This document shows positions 22,812 to 33,747 of a DNA stretch of 36,616 nt, in pieces (the stretch's first letter is position 1; each line of letters begins with the position of its first letter). Below the pieces are notes generated by a model. It was not told the origin of the DNA and searched no databases. It worked only from the letters and a program-made list of their open reading frames with translations. The DNA is from Protostelium mycophagum (taxonomy: Eukaryota > Evosea > Variosea > Protosteliida > Protosteliaceae), in NCBI GenBank assembly GCA_002081555.1, contig MZNV01000445.1:1-36616 (forward strand), in the 5' to 3' direction. Position numbers and translations under genes: made by a program.

Positions 22812-22817
22812 AATAAA
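22812..22817 (+). terminator. AATAAA poly(A) signal of the GH16 gene
   Basis: AATAAA lies 19 bases after the TGA stop that follows the GPI-type tail, in support of that stop as the true gene end. Confidence 0.55.
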
Positions 22818-23059
22818 GATCTACTTTTCGTCTTATTATGGCTTTCTGGCAAGTTCCAAAAGAGCGCAATGAGGGGTTTTAACAGTGGCGTCTGGTGATT
22901 TCCGAGAACAGAATAAAGTATTAAATATTTATGATTATTTGTGATGCGAATTCTATGCTTGAATGTGAGGACAATGTTTTGCAATTGCAAGAGCAGGGAC
23001 TATTCAAGAGGACGCTGAAAAGCAAGCTTAAACGAATTTTATGTGTATTTCAAAATTAA

Positions 23060-25357
23060 TTAGTCTATTCGTTCCATTGTCTCGCAGTCTTCTCTATCTA
23101 TGCTCTGGTGTAGTGGGGACTCTTTTGGCAGTAAATTCTCTCCATTCAGATGTCTTATAAGAAGTTGGTTGAAGGGTCTGACGTACTCGAAGAATTTGTC
23201 ATACTTGGAGCTGTCTGCTCTTGGGTATATACGCTCATAGCCGCCACAAGACTTCCATTGTCAGTATATTGTTGTATTTATATTACGCATGGACTGCTAA
23301 ATAAATTGTCACCTGCTCTTCTTCATTTAAGTCCTTAATTAAGGCCTTCACCGTCTCCTTAGTGATGTTTGTCTCTGAAAGCCTCCTCCACATTCTGTGT
23401 TACTTGAGCATGGCTTGACTAAATATGATTTATATGACTCACTTCTTTGATTGCTCGTCACTGGCGTCCCCAGGCTGATTGTAGACTTGCACCATATTCA
23501 TAATGTCCGTAATAACCCTTGTCTACAAAGACTGTTAAATTTTATTATGATATATTCGTACCTTCAAGTTCATATCAAGAGCAGCATCACAAGTCATGGA
23601 AGGTGACAAGTTCACCTCCATCAACCATGGATCCAGTTTTTCGTCCAAAAGAACATCGAACCCAAAGAGTTCGAAGCAGTTTCTCCTGTTAAAATGTGAG
23701 TGTACAATCTCATATTTTTTTGTTTATCCGAATAGATTTGGCCTGAATCTTTGCCTCGTCGTGCAGTTAACAAGAAAAGATTTAGTACAGAAGGACATAT
23801 CAATATTACCTGTAAGGCATGAACATGTCCGTAGCAATGTTTACATTTGCTTCTGCAGAGATGACTGTTTTTATGATCAAATCATTAATGCGCTCTTTCA
23901 ACTGGAAAATTCAATAAAAAGTGAGTGATAGTTGAATGTACTCACCGCATCTATATCTATGCCCGTCTTCTTCAGGTGATCAAAAACATCTGTTAACAGC
24001 CATTTACTCGCGTCTGTGCCGGACCTCTATTCTCATCAGAATATGATCATATTTCTTGGGCAACTTGTCCTCTTGATCTTTGTCGAGGATTTACCTCAGA
24101 AAAATACATAAATAATATTAAAATGATATAAATAAATATTATTAAGGTGTACTAATATATTTATTATTTGATTGTACTCACTTCTTCGATTTCACTACGG
24201 ATAAATTTCTCATTCTCTTTGTTGACAGAGTAATTTGTCAGGTGAATGAATTGGTTAGATAGTTGGTCTTTGCTCGCGACATATCTGTCTTTAATAAGAT
24301 ATCAATCATATTCACAAACCTAAGGAGTCCGCTTCCTTGTTATTAAGATGAAGAGATGAGAATCAGAAGAGGCGACTCACGGCTCTGTGGAGAATCTCCC
24401 CAATCCTTGGTTGAATACATATAATCTTAATGGATTGATCGATGTGAGGACCACATAGATTCTCATGTCAAATTTGTATCCATTGATCAAGAATGGTTTG
24501 GAGACATATCTCGAACACACAGAAGCACCATCGACATGGCTAAGTGTAAGATCTTTTCTCTGTAACACTTGTATTCCTCTGCCACGAGAGAGATTGATTG
24601 GTTTGATGATCCAATCTGAGTCGTCTGTGTTGTGTTACACATGGATTTGAACAGCACATTGGTAAAATCAAATAGTGATCGAGAAATTATCACCAGTTTC
24701 TGGAACTTCATCAATGAATCTCTCTAATTCTCTCGGCATGATGTATGTCTCTGGCATGAAACCATATTCTTCCTCTCCAAATTTTGATCTAGCACAATTA
24801 GACACTGACACTGACAAGATGTTACCTCATGTGGACAAAATGAGACCACAATACATCCTTTCTGGTCAAAGATGTTGTTCGTGGAAAGTGGTTAACCCGT
24901 TGATAAGGTTTCATAGAGGTCAATGTTTGTGTTTGTACGTGCCCTTGATAATTTTAGAGGAAAACAGATAAACAACATTCTTACCTCCTATCCATTTCAC
25001 ATTATACAGCTCTCCTGGCTCCCGCGGTTCAAATCCCTAAAAACATCAATCGATCTCCTTCAAAAGATGAAAATGCTCACATTCCAACGGAGGATATGTC
25101 CGAAAAGTCTGCATTTTGATGATGATATCCTGTATCCAAGCGAAGGAAGGACTGGCCGAAAGTTGGGTAGATTTCCTTCTATTAAAGGCCGCAGCTCTTT
25201 TTCAGATCAGTGTTTTGTTCTGATGTATGATCACATTAATTCGTGATCACTCTGCGATACCTGACACGGGAAGGTACTTGAAGTTGATCTTCCTGGCATT
25301 GTTCAGAAAATCAATTGCAGAGTGAACTTACGCTGCTCGTTGTATGATGCCGCTCAT
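23060..25357 (-). CDS. Tubulin-tyrosine-ligase-like protein, TTLL4/5-type polyglutamylase
   Basis: TTLL enzymes use an ATP-grasp fold to ligate amino acids, mainly glutamate, to tubulin tails and other acidic proteins. The gene is split by many short introns; some 500 residues. Family blocks in order: [49 protein letters not shown] (ATP binding), [67 protein letters not shown] and MEVNLSPSM (metal and ATP binding). These are the marks of the TTLL4/5 branch rather than of TTL itself. The start is set at the ATG at 25357 ([10 protein letters not shown]), which gives a run of exons in frame to [11 protein letters not shown]; an upstream exon cannot be excluded. The end ETMERID-stop is firm in frame with the [10 protein letters not shown] block. 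It implies modified microtubules, as in cilia or centrioles. Confidence 0.88.
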
Positions 25358-25547
25358 CGCGGGTGGTGGTGAAGATGTCTGTGACATTCGCAATTCTCGA
25401 TTTGGAAAAAAAGTGGATTGAATGCTAAATTTAACCCACAACAGCTTTTAAAATGCAAAATTGGCTTCATCACTCGAGCAAACCGAACGTCCTTGCTTCA
25501 GCAAAGATGTCCCTGTCGAAGAATCAAGTAATGTACGTGCATCACTC

Positions 25548-25553
25548 TTTATT
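25548..25553 (-). terminator. AATAAA poly(A) signal of the receptor kinase gene
   Basis: Minus-strand AATAAA 12 bases after the TGA stop at 25566-25568. It supports the assigned end of the receptor kinase gene. Confidence 0.55.
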
Positions 25554-25565
25554 TTGGATGTCATG

Positions 25566-28500
25566 TCAACGGGCGTTCTCGTAATCTGATTCCATTATTG
25601 GCACCTTCTCTCTCTCTTGAACTTCCTGCATCGCAGCATGGCTCGCAGCATCACCGAAGGCATAGTCCGATTCAGCCGGTGCCACATTGATTTGAACCTC
25701 TTCCACATCATGTCTTGCCATTTCTTGTGACAGCGCTCCGCCTGTGGCGGGCGAGAAGGCATACTCCGATTCTTGAAGAAGTAGTGGTGACGGTGTCCCT
25801 CCTAAAGGAGGAGCATCATATGGCCTAGTCTCGAGGATTTCACCCGTTTGGTACTATTAGGCCTGTTAATATTTCTAGTCATGAAGAATCTTGCTCACAT
25901 GGTTTTGGCCTTTGTACATTGATGTCGCACGGGAATGCACTGTTGTGATGACATTTGAGTACAGTTTTGTCATTTGATCATAGATCATCGGGAAGGTGGG
26001 TCTCTTGTCGGGATCCACTTCCCAGCATGTCAAGATGATCTTCCACATGTCTTCCGGACAGCTGTTGGCATGAGTTTAACTTGATCACGTGGTTGATGTT
26101 TATACCTGGCAGGCTTCTCAAGGCGCTTCCCGGACTCTATGTAATCTACAGCTTGTCTGTTTGTCATCATACTAAAGGGCACTATTTATATTAATCATGC
26201 GAATAATATTATTATAATCAAAGAGATATGTCACTCAACGCACCCTTTCCCATGGAGAAGATCTCCCTGAAGAATGTTAATATAAAACGGAATAGGATAC
26301 ACCTCTCACCATGCACAGACACCAAAGGACCAGACATCTGATTGCTTGCTGCTGACTCCGTTTTGAATTACTTCAGGAGCGGTCCATTTATAGGGTATCT
26401 CTTTACTCTTGGCTTCGTACGCGTTGCTCTCTCGACTCAGCCCAAAGTCGCTCACCTGATGTCATGTCACAATCACATTCGATAGTGCAGAGTTGACATT
26501 ACCTTGACACTGTTTATCTCATTCACGAGCATGTTTCTGCAAGCAATATCCCTGTGGATAATGTTCTTAGACTGTATGTACACCATCCCCTTCACTATGT
26601 CGTACACCATACTGACCAGCTCCATCTCTGACAGCTGATCCTCCACTTTGAGTTTTTGAAGGAACCTGTCAAGTTTAATTTAGATGACGACGACAGTTTC
26701 GTGAGCACAGTGAGGTGCCCAACTGACATAATGTACTCTGAATACCTGTCGAGGGATCCTTTCTGTGCAAACTCGAGGACCTAGGTTATGTTAATCTTGT
26801 CTCATAAATCATACAAGTGCGACCCACCATGTAAGTTTGCTCCTCAGCCGCGTATATTCCGTATAGTCTCACAATATTCGGGTGATTCAATCCACTGTCA
26901 ATCTGTCATGATCTGTCGCGAAATGAAGCATCTTTACCATAGCAATATGATCTCCGCTTTGAACTTGTGGAGCTCCGCGGCATGCTCCACCTTCATCCCC
27001 TTCAGTGCAACGGTCACATTCTGCCATTCACCCTTTCTCACTTCGCCGAAATTACCCGCACCAACCACTGTTACACGTCATCTTATTGCTACTACAATGA
27101 CCATCTCTTCGCTTCGCGAAGCTGCAAGTTAAATCTACACTCGATAACTCTTGTCACGACGAGAGTGATATAATGGAGTACCTTCTCCCATAGTAACATT
27201 ATGGAGTGCCAACTTGTCCAGCATTATCTGCATCTCTACCTCTCGTTCTAACATCTTCCTCTTATCGGCTTGCTTTCTACTGAACCACACAGCCCCAACA
27301 ATCACACCTACTAATAGAAGTACTCCGAACACCACCGGGACCGCGATTGCGGCAGGGTTCACTGGATTTTTGCAACCGTTTATACTGTACGTGTCATTTG
27401 TGCATTTTTGGGATTGAATTCAATTCACCATGTAGTGTCACAGTACGCCTTTCCAGAGCTGTCAAATTTACCAACACCGACAGAACAGGTATAAGGAGGT
27501 TGGGTTTCACCCGAGCTGAAGAGCGCAGTCGTCGAAGAGTTTGCAACATAAATAGTGTTGGCACCGTAAGTATTTCCATTGCTGTACACCTGTGATGACG
27601 TCATCTCGTCGCTCATCGATACTATTTTTAGGTTTGAAATGAATGGATCACTCCTTCTCACCTGTTGGGCACCTATACCGAGAAATGCGGCAGAACCCAT
27701 AGCTGCTTGGTCACCAATAAAAGTATTCCTCGATAAGATCGCACTTCCGTTGATTGAGAGCGCGCCACCATTACGAGCTGCATTCGTTGAGAATGTGTTG
27801 GCGTCTAAGACGGCGGAGGAGCTTCCTGATACTTGGTACAAGTGAACCGCACCTGAGATTGTCCATTTATCTTCTCATCAAAATTCACAGAGTTACGAAA
27901 TGTATAGAGCTCCTACCTCCCAAGTTACTGGCAGTGTTGCTCGTGAAAGAGGAGCCTCTGATGAGTAGATTAGAATCCTGTGTGGACCTCTTGCTCGAAC
28001 TTTGCGAAGCTACAATACATCAGAATAATTTTAAAAAAAATGCTGGCGTACACAAGGCGTCGACGTAAAAGATGGCACCGCCGATCGTAGCTGTGTTGTT
28101 GTAGAACTGAGAGTTGTAGACGAGTAGAGTTGCCCCGTTTGAATAAATTGCTGCTCCGTTCGGGACCTTGTCTTTAGAGGTCACCCTTCCATTACCGAAG
28201 GTGCAAGTGTCAATCACTAAATAAATCAGTCAAACTGATGGTATAGTTGTGTCAAAATAAATACCTGCATAACTACCAGGACGAATTTCAATAGAATGAG
28301 CGTTATTGAGGAAAGTCGTGTTGTAGATAGTCAGGTTCTGCCCCAAAAACGAGACGGCATAGGCCTGAGCGATATTTTCAAATTGTGAATTCAATATCTA
28401 CAACGAGTCATTAAAGAATCTTCAAGATGACGTCACCTCTGTAGAGATGGTATACACCGTCTGAATACTGTTTTTGGCATTCGAAGTGATGACATTGTTC

Positions 28501-31500
28501 ATGTGCAGATGAGATATAGAGGATGAGTAAAGGAGGAGGTCTGAGTCATCTGTTGACTTCACATCGGACACGTAACAGCCCACGATAGAACCAAATTGGA
28601 AATCTAAAGCGCAGTCTCCAGAGTTGTCTTGAAGGATTGTGTTGTTAATGTATATTGTGCTGGCATTCCCATATATCATGATCATACTCCCCATGTTTAC
28701 ATTAGACGTGATGGTCAAGTTGATCAAGTTGATGACGTCATAGAGACCATCCATAGTCAAGAGGGATCCTCCCAAAATAGCTTGTCCCTCATCATTTGAG
28801 GTGAATGTTGTGTCGACAATGTCGACAGTGATGTTGATGGAACCTTTACGATCAGATTTACCGTGACAACAGAGGATGCTCACTCTTAATATAACATATG
28901 CTGCCGCCGTCCTCTCCTGAATTTGAATCGAATAACACATTGTCCATTGTGACACCACTGACTTCCCCGCCTATGTCAACTACCATACCCGATTGGCAAG
29001 TGTTCTCCACGAATTGAACATTCATCAGCGAGATGGCCGTCTCAATCTTCGGAAGATCAGAGTGTTTCGGAACAACATCAAAATAAACTCACAACGGGTG
29101 CAAAGAGGATAGCACTTCCAGATCCCTGATCATTGAGTTATTATCGTTATTAAATCTTACAAACTCACCTGTTGCAACGTTAACGCATTAGAAGTGAAGG
29201 AGGTGTTGATTAACTGGAAGGTGTGTGTAATGTTAGCCTCCACGGCATAATGAATGGCACCTCCTTGTGGAGCACGGTTACCCTGGAAAGAGGACCCACT
29301 GATGGTGAGATTTTGTGGTCTGGGAAATTTGAGTGATTTTCGGGGAAATAGTTACTTCACCCCATCTTGATGGAGAAGGCACCGCCGTTGAAATCGAAGG
29401 CGCGGTTGTTGGAGAATTGGGATTGCTGCACAATTAAATGGTCCGCACTGTATCCCTCATCGGTCGAGATTGCCCCCGAGCCTCCCGTATTTCCATTCAC
29501 GTCAGATGACGTCATCACCATCTCCACCGTCATGTTGAGGTAGATGGCACCACCTCTTAACAGTGCCTTGTTATTTATGAAGCTGCAGTTGTATAGAAAC
29601 AGTTGTGGTGTGATGATATTGGTATTTGAATTTAAAGCGATAGCTCCTCCGTGAATTCTCGCACTGTTTCCAACCATTTGCACGTTATTAAATGCCATGA
29701 GTTCGACCTCAGATTCCACGTCCAAATATATCGCTCCTGTCAAAATGTCAATTTTGACGTGGAGCTGGCATCTCACCTCCATAGTATGCGGTGTTTTGGC
29801 CAATGATTGAAATTCCATCGACGTACCAATTTTGAATCTCCCCTCCGATGTAAAAAGCTGTACACTGTCACCCCTTCTCTCTCATGGTTCTAAAAATAGA
29901 ACATCACCTCCTCCGAAAAGTACGGCTGAATTACCCTGTATGATGCAGGATGTCATGTTTAGACTTGAAATCTGTCCCTCAAATGAGATGGCACCACCTT
30001 GTTTACATCAACCACGCATCTTTAAAGTATTGAGATGTCTTATACAATCTTACCTCTTAATTGGGCTGAACCTCTGGTGAGATTCAAATGATCCAATGTT
30101 AGTCTAATGTCCTCAGCATTCTCATCAACATCGATATGACTTCCTTGGAGCTATGACACGTCATCACCCGCACAATGATAGTAATTGCCTCGTTGTAGAT
30201 GCTGAAATCTCACCAGCGCGGAAGAAGAATCGAATGAGCCTGAAATATAAATCTCTTGATTACTACCAGTGATCGCAATGGCACCACCATATGCTTCACC
30301 GTGAGATGTGTTTATAATCGCGTCACTGAGATGTACATAACTATTGTACCCATCCACAGTCATAAATCCTCCGCTCCCCGCCACATTCCCAGCAGCCGTC
30401 TACAATAATCAGCATTGAAATTTCATCGAGATTTTGGAGCGTACGATCTGGGATGCGACGACGTGACTGCTGGAGATGTAAATAACTCCACCATCCAGAT
30501 CGGCGGAGTTATTAATGGCCGATATGCCTCTGATTGTCACATTCGAGCTGTTCTCTAAAGACAGGACTCCTAAAAGTGGTCAATCTTTGAGATTCCACAG
30601 AAACTTACCTCCTTTGTTTGCATTGTTGTGAATGGCAGTTGTATTGATGATGACGGTAGTTTCGCTTTGTGATACCCGAATAGATCCTCCAGTATTATAA
30701 AGGAATCTGGTGATACATCACTTCTCCAACAAAAAATGATTAGGCAGAAAAACTTACTGGTTATTTGACAAGTGTAATGTTTTGAAACCATTGCTTATCG
30801 AAACGGTGTGTCCGTTGGGTGCCGCGTTTCTGGAGAATGTGCAATTGTGTATATCCGTGATGTAATTGTCGACGATCAACGCTGATGCCTCGGCATTTCG
30901 TGCAGTGTTATTTATGAAAGAGGTGTCTTCTATGACTATTTGTTGTGCATCATAATTGAATGGGTATATGTGCATTGCTGCCGAGTTGTTCACGTAGGTA
31001 CAACCCACCACACTAGTCCTCCTATTTTCTTCAGAATACAAGATGGAAAGTTGTACAACATCTTCACAATATTTTTTTGCAAAGTGAGTTTAGATTCTTC
31101 GCCTCTACATCTCTGTAGATATAAATCCGTAAAAACCTACATGTTAAATATCTCAGCCTCGTCAGAGTTATTGTAGAAGGTGAATCCGTTGAATGACACT
31201 GTTCCAAAATTAAGATCTAATGACTGACCGACAGTGTTCGCCAACATCCCTAAAGAGATTAGGCGAGATCAAACTTTTATCAAAAATCAATATAAATTAT
31301 ATTTTGATAAAGATAAATACCTCCATCAAAGAGCATATCGCTGTTGTACGTAGTGATTGGGCCAGAGTTGTTAAGATATTGCAGATTAATAAAAGTCATG
31401 TTGAGACAGCCATCGAGCCTGTAGAAGTGAGTGGTAAAAGTCAAGGTGATTATCTACTTGAGAGGGGTACTTGAGTTTGCATTGGAGATGCGAGAATGAT

Positions 31501-32334
31501 CGATGATCAATTCTGAATTGTAGAGGTCCACTGTGGGCGCATTGATGCACCCATCAAAAATAACATTGGTCATTGAACCGCTACAAGTTTGAGCCTGAAG
31601 AACTCCGGACGCTCTCTGAGTTAATTCTAGGTGTTCAAACATTGTGGCATTCAGGTGTATTTCTACCAAAAACAGGAAGACTACCGTTGCACTGGTCTCC
31701 ACATTGCCTTGGCGGAAGGGTACCCAGTTTTTGAAGATGCCACCGGTGTCTCTCCAGGTCCCGTTGAACACAGAAACGCCCTGAAGATGTGAATCTCAAT
31801 GTGACAAGACATTTCACAAATGTCATTGACCTGATTGAAGTCGGTCCAAACACAATGGTTCGTAGTGAGGTTAGTTTCTGCTGCAGAAATACACCAGGAG
31901 CTCCCGCAATATGAGAAGGTGACATTTTCCGCAATCACATCCGAAGCATATGTCATCAAAGATTGAATGTGGAAGTTTGGGCTGATTGCAACCTATGATT
32001 GTCATGTCATCGCTTCCAAACTTGCTCACCTGTGTGTTCATTATATAAATGCTCTCTATCAGAAGGTTGCTCTCATCAGTTTGCATTCGCCAAGAACCTG
32101 TCCTGTTGAAATGTACCATAGAATAAGATTTGTTGGAAGTTGGGGCCAAGAATTGAACCACATACGTTGTTCCAGAGGGTGGTATCTGGTTCAAAGCTAC
32201 CCGATTCAATTTATGATTCTTCAGATTTCAAAAGGACCTTCAGTATGGTTGGATGGTGTCACTGGAATCAACCTTTCATCAGCACTCGTGACACAGACGA
32301 AAAGATAAAGGCCAATCAGCAAGAGCCGGTGCAT
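25566..32334 (-). CDS. Receptor tyrosine kinase with Pmp-like beta-helix ectodomain
   Basis: Single-pass receptor of roughly 1,700 residues in some 30 or more exons. A signal peptide (MHRLLLIGLYLFVCVTSA) starts at 32334. The ectodomain (about 32200-27400) is a series of FxxN...GGA[ILF] repeats, as in beta-helix passenger domains of chlamydial Pmp proteins. One membrane span (27282-27350) is followed by SRKQADKRKM and a juxtamembrane stretch. The kinase (about 27070-25975) has GAGNFGEV, VALK, HRDIACRNML, SDFGLSRE, IPYKWTAPE, SDVWSFGVCAWEIFSMGK and DPDKRPTF. HRD-I-A-C-RN and the KWTAPE block are those of true tyrosine kinases, not of TKL or Ser/Thr kinases; all catalytic residues are present, so it looks active. 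The tail has repeated tyrosine motifs. The join between juxtamembrane segment and kinase (27070-27165) is uncertain. That ectodomain and kinase form one gene rests on frame continuity through the membrane exon. Confidence 0.82.
25569..25855 (-). other. Tyrosine-motif tail of the receptor kinase
   Basis: After the kinase the last exon carries ESEYAF, ESDYAF and ESDYENA, three copies of an acidic E-S-[DE]-Y motif, plus RPYDAPP. The last site, Y-E-N, has the pYxN form bound by GRB2-type SH2 domains. The tail is Pro/Ala/Glu-rich and looks disordered. Autophosphorylation is inferred, not shown. Confidence 0.7.
25975..27070 (-). other. Tyrosine kinase catalytic domain (exons)
   Basis: Exons encode all subdomains: Gly loop GAGNFGEV, lysine in VALKGMK, alpha-C Glu in FKAEI, hinge MVLEFAQKGSL (gatekeeper Leu), catalytic loop HRDIACRNML, DFG, an activation-loop tyrosine in SNAYEAKSKE, P+1 loop IPYKWTAPEV. 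Introns of 40-80 bases separate them, each keeping the frame. Confidence 0.85.
27282..27350 (-). other. Transmembrane segment of the receptor kinase
   Basis: A hydrophobic stretch, AIAVPVVFGVLLLVGVIVG and on to AVWF, is followed directly by basic SRKQADKRK, which puts the kinase in the cytosol by the positive-inside rule. Confidence 0.85.
27400..32200 (-). other. Beta-helix ectodomain, FxxN/GGAI repeats
   Basis: At least ten GGA[ILVF] and six FxxN motifs, often paired about 5-8 residues apart: FINNKALLRGGAI (about 29550), FSNNRAFDFNGGAF (about 29390), FYNNTATIGGAI (about 28080), FSTNAARNGGAL (about 27770), SARIHGGAIAL (about 29640), EAYGGAIAI (about 30280). Between them are regular Val/Ile/Asn/Thr strands typical of right-handed beta-helices. 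Many short introns interrupt it. Confidence 0.75.
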
Positions 32335-32428
32335 TTTGAGCTGAGTCTAAGATCTTCGCTGGAATGAAAGCCAAGGAACGAAACATTTTCATTGAAATGA
32401 AAAATAAAAAACGAGACATGTATTTAAA

Positions 32429-33651
32429 TTAAAATCCATCGTCGTCCTCATCTTGCACTCCAGACTCTTCTTTGACTCTAGCCTTCTCCACAGTGACCAC
32501 AAATACGACTCCCGCGGCAAGACCCAAGACCAGAGCGAAGACACTGACTACGGCAATACCCGGGATAGGTGTGGATTCTCTGGTACAGAAGGCACCACAT
32601 TTAGCCGCTCTCTCAGAGATGGGGCAGACCCAAGGGTTGTTGCTAAAGTTGCAGTTGAGCTCATCAAACTTGTCGAAATCTTGGATGACTTTGATCTGAT
32701 TGTGGGAGAGGTCGATGTACTGTTGGAAGTCAGAGGGGTTATAGAGGTAGAATTTACCGAGAGGGTTTCGATCTCTTGTAGTTTAGCGGTGACCATTCCA
32801 TCGAATTCGTTGTAGCTCAGATCTAAGGTCTCTAAATCTCTCAATTCACCAAGAGAGCCTGTCGCTGTCAGAAAAAAGGCATATAATTGCCATTCATACC
32901 TGGAATCCAACCGCTGAGTTTGTTGTGAGAGAGATCGACTGCAGATAATGAATAAAAAGAATGTATGTAGATATAATAAAATCATTATTAATGTGCTCAC
33001 GATGTTCTAAATTGTGAAGGTTTGCGAAGGTATCTGGCACACTCCCGGTGATGCGGTTGTTGGACAGATCTAAGTACACCAGTTCAGAGCAGTTACCAAG
33101 GGTGGTTGGGATGACATCTGTGATCATGTTTCTGCTGAAATCGAGGCGTTTTAATTGAGAAAGGCGGGAGAACTCTTTGGGTATGGCACTGTCAAAGAGA
33201 TTGCCAGAAAGGTTGAGAGAAACGAGGCCTTGAGCACGAGAAAGAGTGTAAGGGATGAATCCCAAAATGTGGTTGTTGGCGAGGGATACCCGCTTGAGGT
33301 CACGAAGATTACCGATGGAAAATTTCATCTGTCCATTGAGACCATTGTTCTCGAGATTGAGGCCGACCACAGTTGAGACGTTATTTCTAGACTCACATTC
33401 CACTCCCCACCAATCGCAGTAGGATACGTTTTCGACTAACCAACCATCTCTCTTCTCCCAACCGGGGCCTATTGAAAGTATGTCAGTGATGCAAAATTCA
33501 GAGGATACGGCGGAGATATCTTACCATCTAATGAGATGTAAAACTCCTCCAAGATTCCCTTAGCGCCCTCATCGAAATCACCGATTTCTCCGTGGACAAA
33601 CGTGAAGATCAGTGTGCATATCGTCAGCGAGATGAGCAGGCGGGCCAGCAT
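32429..33651 (-). CDS. Plant-type LRR receptor-like protein without kinase
   Basis: Type I membrane protein of about 340 residues in five exons. It has a signal peptide (MLARLLISLTICTLIFTFVHG), an N-terminal cap with CDWWGVEC as in plant LRR receptors, and about eight extracellular LRRs of the LxxLxLSxNxxxGxIP form (LVYLDLSNNRITGSVPDTF, HLDLSHNKLSGWIPA). A cysteine cap (NPWVCPISERAAKCGAFC) precedes a membrane span (GIAVVSVFALVLGLAAGVVF) and a short acidic cytosolic tail ending DEDDDGF. An apparent frame change near 32760 is explained by a 38-base intron (GTAAAT...CAACAG) that joins ETLS to YIDLSHN. With no kinase of its own it would need a partner; the gene lies 94 bases upstream of the receptor kinase gene on the same strand. 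The ligand is unknown. Confidence 0.85.
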
Positions 33652-33747
33652 GGCTTGTGTGAAAGTTCGCGCGGGTGGGTCACACTGAGATATCTTATAC
33701 GAACGAAAACTCCGAAAAACTCCTTCGACCCAAATCGCGAATCCAAG
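33652..33747. promoter_or_regulatory. 96-bp bidirectional promoter interval
   Basis: Only 96 bases separate the start codons of the LRR receptor-like gene (minus) and ODR4 (plus), so both 5' UTRs and core promoters must fit here or reach into the neighbouring gene. No TATA box was seen. Confidence 0.5.

Noticed and set aside
25020-25036. GGTTCAAATCCC, like a tRNA B box
   Set aside because: No A box or cloverleaf arms upstream, and it lies in a TTLL exon reading GFEPREP.
27111-27122. GCTTCGCGAAGC palindrome in a receptor kinase intron or exon edge
   Set aside because: A 12-base palindrome is short and the region has no other sign of a site; chance is likely.
27400-32200. Bacterial origin (transferred chlamydial Pmp gene) for the ectodomain
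   Set aside because: The region is full of spliceosomal introns and matches the window in composition, and FxxN/GGAI repeats can arise by convergence. Recent transfer is not supported; ancient transfer cannot be judged by eye.
32720-32770. Apparent frameshift in the LRR receptor-like gene
   Set aside because: A 38-base GT-AG intron (GTAAAT to CAACAG) restores the frame and a normal LRR, so no break is needed.
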